A stretch of DNA of 64,000 nt from Cristatella mucedo (GCA_009760855.2 WPIO01000035.1:247501-311500), one strand, 5' to 3'. Shown: positions 39,100-52,415, counted from the first letter of the stretch. Notes: generated by a model not told the origin, from the letters alone. A program made the numbers and translations.

Positions 39100-39196
39100 A
39101 GTCCTGCAGCAGCAAGAAATTGCCCGCTGCAAGCGCTGGTGATAGCGCTAAGGTAGCTCTTCTGTCGCTGTATAAACGAGACCATTACATCAGCTT
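39100..39196 (+). mobile_element. SINE family A 3' half
   Basis: gctggtgatagcgctaaggt, then ctcttctgtcgctgtataaa and ttacatcagctt. The tRNA-like head is missing. Confidence 0.75.
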
Positions 39197-39991
39197 GCAT
39201 TTACTTTACTTTCACTCTGGAGCTCAGGCGGTCGCGCAGAAATGCCGGCCTTCGAGAGTCGCGGCGGCCGGCCGGCCGGCCGGCCATTGGCAACCGGTCA
39301 GCAGCAGCGCCCAACGGCAGCCGAGAGAGGGCTGGGCAAGCCGCAGAGAGCGGCTGCAGACCGAGCGCCGGCTTCCGAGCGCGGCTCTCTCGCGTCGTCG
39401 TCGTCGCGGGCGCTTTCGCTTCGCGGCCATTTATAGTCGCCCAAAAAGCCCGCCGCAGCCGCCGCGCGTCCGCCGCCGCCGCCTAGCTGGCCGCGGCATC
39501 CGCCGTCGCGCTGGCCTTCCTGGCGCGGTCGACTGCGATCGGAGTTCGCCGCACGAGCGATGGGCCGTCGAGCGTTCGAACGGCGATTTTTCACTCTCCG
39601 CCTCGTAGAGCAACGTGCTGGCGCGCGCGCCAGAGTCGCCCGGAGCGTGGCGCCGATCGACGCCGCGCGAGCGCTTTCCCGCGGGTGCCGGCGATGGCGC
39701 CGCCTGAACGTCGGTGGGCGTGCGCTCGCTTCCGTCGTCCGTCGCCGCGGAGAGCGGTTGCCGAGCCAGCTGCACGCTACCGGAAGGAAGGGTGGCTAGT
39801 GGTATAGAAAGCGTCTGCCGCCGCCGCACAAGGTTTCGCCGTCTCTCCTCCGTCGCAGCTGTGCATCGTCGCGAAGCGTCGATGTAGCAACGACAAAGAT
39901 TGCAATGCACTTGCACAGCGCCCTCGGCTGTGCAAGTGCTTTTACTGCTAGGGAAGCGTGACCTTACCGTTACTGGCAACATGACAGTGTC

Positions 39992-40114
39992 AGCTGGTTT
40001 GGTCCAGTGGTTAAAGGTGCTCGCCCCGACCGAGGTCATGGGGTCGAGCCCCGTGGCAAATGTGAAGCGCCTGAATAGAGATTTAAGTTCTCTTAGCACT
40101 CCATGCGAATGAAT
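39992..40114 (+). mobile_element. SINE family B copy
   Basis: agctggtttggtccagtggt head, ggggtcgagccccgtg B box, gaagcgcctgaatagagatt, then a decayed right arm (ttagcactccatgcgaatga). Confidence 0.88.
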
Positions 40115-40594
40115 CATATTTATTTAAATTTCAGCTAGCAGGTGTGTCCTCTGTCCCGCCAGCGGTCTCGCGGAACGCCGTCGTTCTAACGAACCGCACG
40201 CGCGTAAATAAATTAATAGAAATGGCCGCGAACCAGCGCTCGCCGTCGACCGCAGCCGTCTTAGCTGCGGCGGCGTCTGGGCGGTTCAGACAATGGGGAG
40301 GGGGGTGGAAGGGGCGGAGGCGCTTAAAAAAATGAAGATATTCCCCGAGCGCACTCGTCACACCGCCGTCACACACTGTCGCACGGCTCGCGCCTTCGCT
40401 TCCTCCCTCGGCGTCCCGAAAGCGGCGGGCCGCGGCCCGCCGCTTGGCGAGCGGACCGCGTGGCCCGGCTGCGACCGGGTTGACCGGTTTGGGAATAATA
40501 AAACAACGTATTATTATATGGTTATTAATACGTTATATGCATATTTCCCAACGCTTCAGCAGAATTTTGAAGGGGCACCTACACGCACGATCTG

Positions 40595-40865
40595 GATTTA
40601 ATAATAACAATAGCACGCTTGATAAAGCGTCCTCAGAGTACTCAATCTCTTTCTAGGCGCTTTACATTCGCTGCAAAGGAAGCACGATCGAATGGTTAAT
40701 GGTATCATGCTCAACAAACAACAAGAATAACATGGTTAAGGGTGACATGCGCAGGGTCAGCGTGCAAGTGCGGTCAATGGCAGCATGCACAGTGTCTGCA
40801 CGCATAAGCACATAAAGATCAACTCGCAGGGACCCACTAAATGCTGTTATAAAAAGGTGCGTTGG
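40595..40865 (-). mobile_element. L2-like LINE 3' UTR fragment
   Basis: (AAT)n tail, hairpin (agcgtcctcagagtactc ... ctaggcgct) and about 200 bases of 3' UTR matching the other copies. It lies in a CpG-rich block. Confidence 0.85.
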
Positions 40866-42004
40866 CTGCAGCGAGCGCTCCAGCTAGCTGCCCGCGTATC
40901 CAGCGGTGGGCGGCTCGGCCGTTTGGCGGCGGCAGACGATTTCTATCGAGCAGCGGTCAGTGCGGGGGTCCCGCCGACGGCGCCCGCTGCGGCGGCGGCA
41001 GCGGTTAGCTGTATATCCCCGACCGGCCTTCGCAGGCAGGTGCACTCAGCGGACTACCCGGGCTCTTCCTGGTAGACCGGCGCGTCCGTCGCGAGCAGCT
41101 CGGGCTGATACGCTGCGCTTCCCGGAAATTGACCGCGGTCCCCGCGGGTCGAGATGGCGCCTTGGCTGCTGCATGCTGGCGCTAGCTCGCCGCCAAGGAA
41201 GCTGATAAGGTCGGCTGCAGCTGAGCCAACTAGCACGGGGCGCTGGGCGCTGGCGCGTGCGGGCCTCGCGACGACTGACGTCGGCTGCCCGACGAGCGAC
41301 TGCGACGCAGTCTACAGACAAGCGCGAGCGCCCATTGGCTGCGCACTGGGGGGCGTTCCCGTGGAGAGGTAATTATCGCCGACCGCCCGGATGCGGAGGC
41401 CGAGACTTGGCGCTGCCGGGGCGATTATACACATTGCCCGCCTACCGGTGGCGCGCTGTAGCCTCAGTCTGGGTAGTTAGTACTCGCGGAGCGCCTGCGA
41501 CCGGCGTCGGACGCAGCGTTCGTGCCGCTTCTACAACGACTTGTGTCCGCTCGCGGGGCTCGAGCTTCGGCTTCGGCTGCGGCGGCGTTCGGGCGGATAG
41601 CCTCGAGGCCTCGGGGTCACTGCCGCGCCGCAGGTCCTAGCGCCGCCCAACGGTGGATTATCCGCCTCGCCGGCCGCCGGCAAAGTGGCGGCGCCGCAGG
41701 CTTTTTGAGCTCTCCGCACGCGCACGCGATTGAGTCAGGCGATGGGCACCGTCGACGGCAAAGAGGACTTCCTATTCAGCCGCACTGGCAGCATTCTGTC
41801 AAGGTCAGTCACTGAGCGCGTCGGCTACCGCTGTCGGCACTATTTAGATGGACGGGCGGCGACCGACCGCTTCGCGCCAGCCTAGCACTTGCAGTCCATG
41901 GCACAGCGAGCCGAGCGCGTCGTTCAGTTCGCAGAGGCTCGGTAAGGGGAGAGTCAACTTGCTTGGAGAGTCCCTTTCTGGCAAACCGATAGAACCGGCA
42001 GTAC

Positions 42005-42033
42005 CTCTCTCTGTCTCTCTATCTCTCTGTCTT

Positions 42034-42066
<33 letters not shown>

Positions 42067-42243
42067 CTGTCTCTGTCTCTGTCCCTGTCTCTCTCTGCGT
42101 CTCTACCTGTCTCTGTCTCTCTCCGTGTCTCTGCCTGTCTGTCTGTGTCTGTCTGTGTCTGTCTGTGTCTGTCTGTCTGTCTCTGTCTCTCTCTCTTTAC
42201 CTCTGTCTCTCTCTGTCTCTGTCTCTGTCTCTGTCTCTCTCTG
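42005..42243 (+). repeat. (CT)n/(CTGT)n compound array
   Basis: CTCTGT and CTGT blocks over 240 bases. Confidence 0.97.
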
Positions 42244-42802
42244 GCTCCGGTTGCTGGCGCGGGCGGGGCGTCCCTGGTTGCAGCCTGCACTGGAGCCCGG
42301 ACATGCTTTGCTGCTAATTGCCTTCGGGCAATTGCATACGCGGGCCTTGCGGCTTCGAGCCGAGCTCCTAACAGAGACTTTGCTATTAGGGTCATCCATC
42401 CTCATTCCTTCGAACTATCCGCGAACTCTCCCGAATCCGTTAGCGGGCCTCGTGTGCTCTCGTCGGTCTCCCGGTATCATCTAAAAAGGTAACCGGGCAG
42501 GCCGATAGCTCGAACTGGCGGCCTCCATGGGGGGCTGGGGCCGCCTCCAGCTCCCAACCCGAATCTAGATCGGTTCTCGCTGGAATGCCGAGATCGATGT
42601 CAGTCCTCTGTGATTGGGCAGTCGAATGATGCACAGTCGATGGTACTCTCATTCACATGCCCGATTGCGACTCTTCCGCGTTAGCCGAACCCCATGGAGT
42701 CGAGCCTGATTATGCAGGCAGGGGCAGCTATCTCGACCTTCCGACCTCTCGCCTAGCTGTTTCTCCCCGTGCTCCCGCATGCTTCTTTCCCACATGCTCT
42801 GG

Positions 42803-42807
<5 letters not shown>

Positions 42808-42871
<64 letters not shown>
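42808..42871 (+). repeat. (CT)n microsatellite
   Basis: About 31 CT units. Confidence 0.97.
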
Positions 42872-42872
<1 letters not shown>

Positions 42873-43046
42873 AACCATGCCTAACCCTCTTTCCTGCCCT
42901 CTTCGTGGCTACCCCAGCGGCCTGAAGCTGAGCTCATTGGAAAAACTCAAGAGGGTCCAGCCAAGATCAAGGTGTATGCTTACTGGAAAGTATTTTGATT
43001 TCCTTGCTGCATAATTTGTTGTCACGGGCGACGAGGCTCTCTGTAA

Positions 43047-43217
<171 letters not shown>

Positions 43218-44631
43218 GCACTCTATAACCGCTAGCTCACTCTATCGCCCTCTTTCTCCTTCTGTCGCTTTCTCATCTCTATAGTTCGCCCATCGCTACC
43301 TAGCTATTCTGCTCTCTATCTGCATCTTTGTATTGCATGGCTTGTCTACGTAACATCTGAACTCCTAGTTTGCATTCGTCTGGCAAGGAGCCCTGCCGGA
43401 TTAACATACCGATTGCTGGGCTCTCGGGTCCCTCGATCTACGAAGCATGCCCTTTCCAAAGCAGTATCCCTGGTGAGCCTGGCGAAGCTTTGCTGTGCAT
43501 TTCAGTTAGTGTGGCCCGTCAGCGGCCTTCAAGCCTCGAAGGGCATCGGTAGCGTTCGGTGGTTTGGGTGACCTGCAGAGTAATTTCCTCGTCAGGCTAG
43601 GACCTTTCCGGGGGGGGGGTGTGCAGCAGCTGTCCTACTGAAAGCCGATCGGGCTCAGCCGTGCAGACCGGGCTGCCAGAGAGCCATGCCGCTTGTCCTC
43701 AAAGATGGAGCCGAGTCCATCACTCGAGTCTCGAAGCTCTCACTAGCAGCCACTAGCCGAAGCACTTCCTTACTCGCACAGCTGTACAGCCCTATCATTG
43801 CCTCAGCCGGTGTAGCTCTTGGTCCGGTCACCTAACCGCATTCAGCCCGCCGATGATATTGCACCCGGCTCCTTTTGAAGTGGCAGTATACACCCAGAAC
43901 CCGAGAAGCTAGGCGTTTCCTTGCTGCCGATGTAGTCAGCGATGATTGATTGGTTCAGGTAGTACTAAGTGGGGCCTTGCGGCTGCCTAATGCCCGAGCC
44001 TCCCTCCACCCACGCCCCTCACTTGCCCGAAAAGTGGATCATTCGTCGCCTAGGCCGTCGGCAAACTTTGTTCTTGGCTGCCCTCGTGCCTTATGCTCGC
44101 CCGAATGAGAAGGTGGCGACCGATGCTCATCTGGCAGCCGTGGAGGGGGGCTCTTTCAATCTGCTCCTTCTTCGCCTGACACGGCTTTTGCTCCTCCTCC
44201 CTAAACCGGTGGGGGGGGGGAGTGTCAACGCTGCCACCCCTTGTTGCTGCCCGGTTGGCTGGCCTGCTACCCAATGGGTAGTTTGTCAACGGATCAAGCT
44301 TCTCGAGGATTTACTGATCGATTTACAAACTGCTTGTTTTCTACCCAGGGGCACTGGCCGTGTCACCCCGAGCCGCTCGTGCCGTGGTCAGTTGCCGCAG
44401 CAGCTACGGTTGAACGCTCATCGCATCATTAGAGTGATGTTGCTCATCATTAGAGACGTCACATTGCCGCCGATCGTAGCTGCAGCATGAGCTCGATGCC
44501 CAAGTCCATACAGAACTGCAGTGTAACAATTATTAAATTCTGCCGATCATTCATCTTTTTTTCTAGTTCATTGATTGAGACTCACCTTGGAGAGCCCCAG
44601 GTATTATTACAAGTTTTCAGTCGCTCTCTCT
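43218..44631. other. No gene recognised
   Basis: G runs at 43610-43619 and 44211-44221. The 173-codon + frame (43969-44490) has no motif. Confidence 0.45.
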
Positions 44632-44758
44632 TCATTACCCAGGTCTCGGGTTCGAGTTCTTGCAGCAGGCAATTCGTTATTGCCTGCTGGAAGCGAGGTG
44701 ATAGCCGAAAATGCTCTCCAATCGCTATATAAATGACTGAGAGGGTCAAGTCAGCTTA
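44632..44758 (+). mobile_element. SINE family A copy, 5'-truncated
   Basis: B box cgggttcgagttcttg, body gaggtgatagccgaaaatgc, tail atcgctatataaatgac ... tcaagtcagctta. Confidence 0.82.
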
Positions 44759-45527
44759 TCTTTACTCTTAGAAAATCGCCGGCTCTGCATTATTTACCTC
44801 TCCCTGCCTGCTGGCTGGGAGAGGTGGAGCTTCTCGTTGAGCCCCGGCCGATTCTTGCCGTCTCACAGTGTGCACCACTTTGAATTTTATCGAAAGGCCT
44901 GCCTGCGGGCGCTTCCAAAGGCGAAAAAAGTAAGTTGGGCGCAATAAGCGAAGCGACAATTGACTCCAAACAGGGATCGCCAAGAAAGGCCTACAGCAAG
45001 CCCCACAGTGTGGCAGTGGTGGAGCTGTCGCACTGACTGAGGCCATCGCCGTCGCGTCAGCCGACAGAGATCGCAATGTGTTTTTGTTGCTGCTGAGCTC
45101 CTTGGTCGCCGGCACGTGATTTGCCGGTGCGGTGCTCTGCTCGTCCCCAAGGCCGCAGAGGTAGCCGGGTGTTTGAGTCGCCGGTTCGCTCGTGTAAAGC
45201 TCTGCGACTGCTATCGCTTTCCTGTGTCTGTCCGAGCATGACACTTTGAGGACCAGAGCCGATTGTGACGATATGGCGATGACTATCTGTCCAGGGAATA
45301 ACGGTATTTATTATTTCCATGAAATAATTACAAGCCCTACTCTCCGCGAAGAACTGCACATTTTTTTGAGCCCCTCAGCTGTGAAACGAACGGCAGACTC
45401 CTTTGTCTTTCCCACTAGGGGATCTGATCAAAACTTGAATACCGATCGACTGCATTTTCTGCGATAACGCGATAGTGTTAGCAAATAAGCTTGTGAGTTG
45501 CTATCGGCACTACTCGAAGCTTGCATG

Positions 45528-45529
<2 letters not shown>
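44759..45529. other. No gene recognised
   Basis: A 158-codon minus frame (44768-45244) has no recognisable domain. Confidence 0.45.

Positions 45530-45612
<83 letters not shown>
45530..45612 (+). repeat. (TA)n microsatellite
   Basis: About 41 uninterrupted TA units. Self-complementary, so cruciform-prone. Confidence 0.98.
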
Positions 45613-45613
<1 letters not shown>

Positions 45614-45827
45614 CCGATATGGCCGAGCCGGGCCTTCTCTCACCACCCCTCGGCTTCTCATATACCTATACTTACCCTCAACAGTAGATAGTTCCTACCG
45701 AAACGAGTGGGCCGTGAAATACCTCCCTATGGGTAGGCCGCCAGCCTAAAGCTAGCTGCTCGTTTACCAAATTCCTTCGAGCTAGGCCCCGATAGGAATG
45801 GCCTCAGGATCTCTTGACATACTACCG

Positions 45828-45978
45828 TGCTGGTTGGCCCAGTGGTTAAGGTGCTCTCCCCGGCCAAGGTTAAGGTGAATGTATTTGACCACTGAGGTCG
45901 TGGGCTCGAAACCCGTGACATATGTGAAGCACCTGAATAGAGATTAAGTTCTCTTAGAGGGTTGTGCAAATGAATTAT
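45828..45978 (+). mobile_element. SINE family B copy, long variant
   Basis: gctggttggcccagtggtta head, extra central gttaaggtgaatgtatttga, gtgggctcgaaacccg B box, gaagcacctgaatagagatt hairpin, gtgcaaatgaatta end. Confidence 0.9.
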
Positions 45979-46217
45979 ACTACATTATATTATATTACCA
46001 CTCGTCGGTGGCACCGGATGGGGCTTGGCATGGTTTCTTGATGTGTGGCCTTGCTGTGGCTGTTCGTGCTGTTGTCTGGCATATCCAAAGTACCCGAATA
46101 CGAAATGGAAGGGAAGTGTTGCCTGGTCAATCCTTCGTCGGCTCGCCGGCTTCGTGTCGGCCTGCTTGAACGCAGTCTTCTCCATCGTCGTTGGAAAGGT
46201 CTTTCGAAGCATCGGTA

Positions 46218-46418
46218 AGCAAGCGCTTTAGGACCTCGAGTGAGTGAGTGAGTGAGTGAGTGAGTGAGTGAGTGAGTGAGTGAGTGAGTGAGTGAGTGAG
46301 TGAGTGAGTGAGTGAGTGAGTGAGTGAGTGAGTGAGTGAGTGAGTGAGTGAGTGAGTGAGTGAGTGAGTGAGTGAGTGAGTGAGTGAGTGAGTGAGTGAG
46401 TGAGTGAGTGAGTGAGTG
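46218..46418 (+). repeat. (GAGT)n array, about 50 units, no interruptions
   Basis: 200 bases of perfect 4-bp repeat, the most homogeneous array in the window. Confidence 0.98.
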
Positions 46419-47171
46419 ATACGAGCACCCGATACTTATCGAATGGCATTGACACGGTTTAAACCACCCGAGGTGCTGTCAGGCTCCAACTGCTGCTGCT
46501 GCTGATGCGCAGCAATTGTGCTAGTCGGTTGCTGATCGCTTTGCTTCCCATAGATTATCATTTCCTCCATTCAGTGAGGTGGGCTGCAGAGCAGTAGTTG
46601 GAGCTGTTTGAGGATGCCTATACACAGAGCCACGAGGTGGGCTCATCTTTCAGCAGTCAGAGCTGTTGTTTCTTCTTGTACACTGTTATCCGTAGCGGCT
46701 ACACTTTGGCCTACTCGGAGTCTCTGGGCACGTTAAAGCGATGGCCTGGGTGTGGCCCAATTGTCGATTATGTGGCTCGTTATTAGCACACCCCTGTTTC
46801 CTTGCAGCAGCAAAGATATAGTGATTTCAGGCTGTCATCCCATGCTATGGAATCATCTCCTGTGTTTGTTGACTTATTGGGCTGTCGTCGGCTTCTTCTA
46901 GATGGTGCAGTTTCTATAAGTTGTCACAAGCTTCTGCGATCAAGTGAAAAGTAATGCTGTTTCTTGTGTCGTTGGGATGCTGTGAATGCGTAGGCATTCA
47001 TTCACACGCGTGGATTCTTTATCAAAGGATTTGGTTATTTATAGGTTGTGAGCCGGTCGATTTTGTGCTGATTCAGTTCCTATTCATTGAAGCCATCAAT
47101 ACTCTTTCTGTGAAAGAAAGAGCATTTTGTGTATGGTCATCATCCCGAGTTGACTTCATCTGTGAGGGACA
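46419..47171. other. No feature recognised
   Basis: Short frames, one CTG run at 46491-46505. Confidence 0.45.
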
Positions 47172-47325
47172 ATGGGCTTCACCCTAGGGACAAGGTGCTC
47201 CTGCTTCAAGACCTAGGTTGTGGGTACGAGTCCTGCAGCTGGCAATTCCTTATCGCCCACCGCCAGTGGGAATGATGATAGTGCTAAGGCTGCTGCTAGA
47301 TAAAGAGGCTTTTGAATCAGCTGAC
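47172..47325 (+). mobile_element. SINE family A copy
   Basis: Decayed B box gtgggtacgagtcctg, cgcccaccgccagtgg, gatgatagtgctaaggctgc and end cttttgaatcagctga. Confidence 0.82.
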
Positions 47326-47384
47326 TGCTGCATTGCACCGAATTTGCAATTTTGACACTTTGGAGTCTCGAACAAAAATTAGTC

Positions 47385-47470
47385 TCTATTGCTCAATTGG
47401 TAAGGCACCTGATTGGTAGCCCGGAGGTTTTTCGGTACTATTGCCCCTCATGGCTGAATTTTTTTTTCGG
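47385..47470 (+). mobile_element. Third tRNA-derived sequence, degraded
   Basis: ttgctcaattggtaaggcac ctgattggtagcccggaggt reads like a tRNA D-arm to anticodon arm. A decayed B box (cggtactattgcccc) and a T-rich end follow. It is unlike SINE A or B and may be a third SINE or a tRNA pseudogene. Confidence 0.4.
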
Positions 47471-48137
47471 AAAAGACCGCCGGTTGCTCCATATCTTGAA
47501 AGTACTTCACAAACTACTTCACATAGTAGGAGGACGAGCAAGTGGAGAAGATGAGATGCGAGGAAATCAGCTTAATTTGACATTTCTAGTCGACCGCTAG
47601 CCAGAATGCATGCTGATGACGATAATGGTAGCCTGTTGGTAGCCCCTGACATCTGGGCTCGGGCCAAGATCAAGTGGTCTCAATCATGCAGCAAATTGCT
47701 AAGCTGCTCCTAATGCAGGTGTGGCTGAAGAAAGCAGATCGGGCACACCCGTTCATTTCGTGGCATTGCCGATGGCAACGAGCTACACAGAGATACGGCC
47801 ACGGGAGCTTCTTATTCATTAGAGCCCTTCGAGGTGTGCATCCTGCATCCATCCCCCCACCACCGTCGTTGGGCAGCTCGCCGGCAAAGCTGCTTACTGG
47901 GTGTAGCCGAACTGGTGCCACCGTCCCAAAGATCTGTCAACTGGCAGCGTCAGAATGAACAATTTTCGCCTTCGGCTGCTGATGAACTGTCTGGCGTTCG
48001 GTTTGAGTCAGGGGCTACTACTACAGGGGCTGCTGTTGCAGCTGTCCGATTGGTCAGCCACAGCCCAAGCTCCTAGTGCCAGTTGCTGCTCGGTTTAGCA
48101 GCTCCCTGCCTGCTATCAAATCCGCCAGATCCATCCA
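47471..48137. other. No feature recognised
   Basis: Short frames on both strands, no motif. Confidence 0.45.
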
Positions 48138-48190
48138 TCCATCCTCCTCCTCCTCCTCCTCCTCCTCCTTCTCCTCCCCCTTCTTCTTCT
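48138..48190 (+). repeat. (CCT)n microsatellite
   Basis: CCT units passing into TTC units. Confidence 0.93.
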
Positions 48191-48840
48191 CAATCGGTGC
48201 CCTTAAGGCGAGCGCACGAAGCTCTTGGGATTGAAGAATTGAATCGACGGTTGCCCGACGGCAGCTTGCGATTCAAGAAAGCCGGCTTACTCTTTCTCTG
48301 GTCTTCTTCCTCCCTTAGATTACCAGCAAATGGACCAATGATAAACTGATTTGGCCCTGCTCACAGGTGCTGCACCTTGGAGGCACCCAACACGGGCAAT
48401 TCCAGCTCTTTGTCGTTTGTGTTGATTCGGTAGTCGGCGGATGGCATTGGCTGGTGGGGTAGTGCGTGTGCTACTTCGGCTGCTAGTTCTCTCACCTATC
48501 CACCCGGAAGATGGCTTGTGACTGGCTGCAAAGGACAGAGCTTCAAATGCAAGTATCTATAAAGCATTATGATGAGCGAAGGACCTGCTGGGTTTGCTGC
48601 TTACTCGGAAGCACATCATGAAGTTAACAGTGTCACACTACTTGCTCCAAGATCTGCACCACGAAGGAGAGCACGACACGTATTTAGGAGGGTCGTCGGG
48701 AGTGAGATAGGTTTGGATTATGCCTTTGACAGCAGTGATTGCCCGGCCTCGAGAGTTCTACATGCCGCGTTATTAAGCACTCAGCCAGTGGTCACTGCTC
48801 ATTGTCTTCACGAGTAAGGAGGTCTGCCTTTTAATAATAA
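48191..48840. other. No feature recognised
   Basis: Unique-looking sequence. Confidence 0.45.
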
Positions 48841-48880
48841 CATATATATATATATAATAAAATATATAATAATACATATA
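48841..48880 (+). repeat. (TA)n / AT-rich tract
   Basis: TA units and AATA units flanking the SINE-B 3' end at 48881. Confidence 0.88.
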
Positions 48881-49017
48881 ATCAATTTGTATAGCACCCC
48901 AAGAGAACTTAATCTCTCTATTCAGGCACTCGTTAATATGCCAGGGGGCTCGAGCCCACGACCTCAGCCACACCTTGGTCGGGGCAAGCACCTTAACCGC
49001 TGCACCAAACCAGCTTG
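48881..49017 (-). mobile_element. SINE family B copy
   Basis: Antisense atcaatttgtatagcacccc, agagaacttaatctctctat, B box gggctcgagcccacg, A box ccgctgcaccaaaccagctt. It sits at the edge of a (TA)n tract. Confidence 0.9.
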
Positions 49018-50224
49018 GCATTAGGAAGTGAGTAACAAGGATGGCATCAGCTAGCTAGCTGCTCAGGCCATGCCCTGGCCATACATGCAGTACATGTGCT
49101 CTCTTCGTTCTTTCTTCTTGTGCTTCGAAGTAGGCACGCATATCTATGAAGGCTGTTTTTGTGCACAGCTTAGTATAACAGTCTTGAGCTGTAAGCAACG
49201 ACGTTGGAACGACCAAGCTTCCATTCCTACGCAATCATTATTTTTTATGTTACTCTTACAGATGCTCTGACTGTGTACTGCACCCAATGTCCAGCACACG
49301 CTTCCCCCGTTGCTGCTGTCACAGTCGCACGGCTGTGCCTCTCAGCATGCATGCAAGCCTTTGCCGATTTGCGACCTGTCCAGTGCATCCCCTGCCTTTT
49401 GCTGCCCCCCCCCAGCCAATTTCAGTACTGCAGCCTCACTCGTGACCTATATAGGTCCCAGCTCACTGCTGCCCACCGACGACTGAGCCAGTGCTTTCGA
49501 GGATTGTCAGACTGCTACCTCTGCCGCTCTGGCCGGCAGCCAGTGACCGAAGGAGGCTTCCTCGGCAGTGGCTTGCAGCTCTGGCAGTCACAGTAGCACC
49601 GCTGTGGCTCGGTCTTCGACCAGCTGGGCTCAACCCATTTCCTGCAAGACAGGCATCCGGGGTTGCTCAATATAGCAGTGGTCGCTTTTTCTTTTATAGC
49701 CCACAGAGGGGGGGGGGGTGATGGGCCTATGGCAGGCCTGCCAGTTGCCCTCGGCAGCTGCTAGTGCCGAGCTTAAGGCTAGACAGTACTTGGTGCTGTC
49801 TGTCGTGGTGACTGTCGAAGGGAGCTACCCCATTGGCTGAGTTGGACTTTGCAGCCAGTCCCCCTCCTCCCCCGCCCCATCTAGCTCATGCAACCTCTGG
49901 CAGCAAAGAGGCTAAAGCTGAGCTGGGACAGAGATCCTTGAAATCGTTTCCTTTGGCCTGCAACTGTCTGCTGCACCGAGGGCTGGCGACTGTGACAGCA
50001 CGTGTGCCTCTGCGTGTGCGGTATCGCAGCGCTGCTGCTGCCCGCCACTCCTGATTGCAGGTGCCAGTGAGCCGGCACTGTTGCTCGATGATGTTGCTCC
50101 CTGGATGACCTCTTTTCCTCCACCCTCTCCCCCCCCCCCGACTAGCACGAGTGACCATGGATACCAGCGAGTCCCGTCTGCCGGACGGATGCTCCTCCCA
50201 AGTGAGAGGCCCAAGAGGAAGAGA
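49018..50224. other. No gene recognised
   Basis: A 130-codon + frame (49204-49596) is Cys/Leu-rich without a domain. G and C runs at 49708-49717 and 50131-50139. Confidence 0.45.
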
Positions 50225-50231
50225 AGCAGAA

Positions 50232-50264
<33 letters not shown>

Positions 50265-50275
50265 GCAGCAGCAGG
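50225..50275 (+). repeat. (CAG)n trinucleotide tract
   Basis: AGCAGC with AGA variants. Confidence 0.94.
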
Positions 50276-51483
<1,208 letters not shown>

Positions 51484-51819
51484 CTCTGGCTTCGGCTCTG
51501 TCCGAGCCGTGGGGGGGGGCTCTCGATCGATCGGCCCTCCTGCCTCCTCCTCCTTCTCTGACATTGGGCTGCCCACGTTTTGCCTTGGTAGGAGGGAAGG
51601 GGAGAGGGCAGCACGAGGTCCGAGCAATTATCTGATGCCCCTGCCTTTCGTAGCCAGGCAGCTGGCCGAGTGCAAGCCAGCTCAGCTGGCTTGCCGGGTC
51701 TGACGACCGAAAAACCCAGTCTTTCATGTTCCAGTGGGGTGGGGGCTCGGTTGCCGGCCGGCCAGGCAATACAGCTCAGCTGCTCACGGCCTTATAAATA
51801 AATAAATATATATATATAT

Positions 51820-51985
51820 AATTCATTTGTATAATGCCATAAGAGAACTTATTCTCTCATCAGTCACTTCACGTATGCCACAGGGGGGGGGGGTTCGCAA
51901 ACCTACGAACTTGGTCAGCAAGTACATTAACCTTGATCTCGGGCGTTAAAGGAGAGCACCATAACCACTGGGCCAAACCAGTGTG
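51820..51985 (-). mobile_element. SINE family B copy, long variant
   Basis: Antisense attcatttgtataatgccat, agagaacttattctctcatc, a G-run-expanded B box region, the extra central stretch (agcaagtacattaaccttga), and A box cactgggccaaaccagtg. Confidence 0.85.
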
Positions 51986-52237
51986 GCTTCAATGCAGCCG
52001 GTAGGCACTTGGCTGCAGAGCTCAGAGATCGTGCAGCTACCCTGATTGCTCGCCTTATCGGCATCCTTATCTTAATCTGACGGGTCATCATAAAGCAGTT
52101 GGCATGCTTTAATAGTCAGGCAGATTGTAGCCGTTTTGAACAGCAGATGTTCATTCGCCGGAATGCTAAGCACTTATGGCAGGGAGTGGCTGTAGCCAAC
52201 TATCGTCGGCTGCTAGTCACTCTGACTTATTACGACC

Positions 52238-52364
52238 CCCTCTCTCTGTGTCTCTGTCTCTCTGTATCTCTCTGTCTGTCTGTCTGTCTGTCTCTGTCTC
52301 TGTCTCTGTCTCTCTCTCTGTCTCTCTCCGTGTCTCTCTCTGTCTCTCTCTGTCTCTCTGTGTC

Positions 52365-52412
<48 letters not shown>

Positions 52413-52415
52413 CCT
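52238..52415 (+). repeat. (CT)n/(CTGT)n array just upstream of RAP1GAP exon 1
   Basis: Pyrimidine-rich repeat ending in ctctctccctgcctag, an acceptor-like site. Confidence 0.97.

Larger units (their letters stand above)
38700..42004. promoter_or_regulatory. CpG-rich block 2
   Basis: About 3.3 kb of dense CpG, interrupted by SINE-A, SINE-B and LINE fragments and an AT-rich patch near 40490-40560. Long frames exist on both strands because of the composition. None has a recognisable domain. It lies 10-13 kb upstream of RAP1GAP exon 1 and could hold its promoter, but that is inference. Confidence 0.42.

Noticed and set aside
39120-42492. Long Arg/Ala-rich frames on both strands of CpG block 2
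   Set aside because: Stop codons are rare in such GC-rich DNA. The frames overlap on opposite strands and end in simple repeats.
45979-46217. 75-codon minus-strand frame with charged, protein-like sequence
   Set aside because: No family match, no splice context, and its length is within chance.
46218-46455. Telomere-like repeat
   Set aside because: The unit is GAGT, not TTAGGG or a variant, and it is internal.
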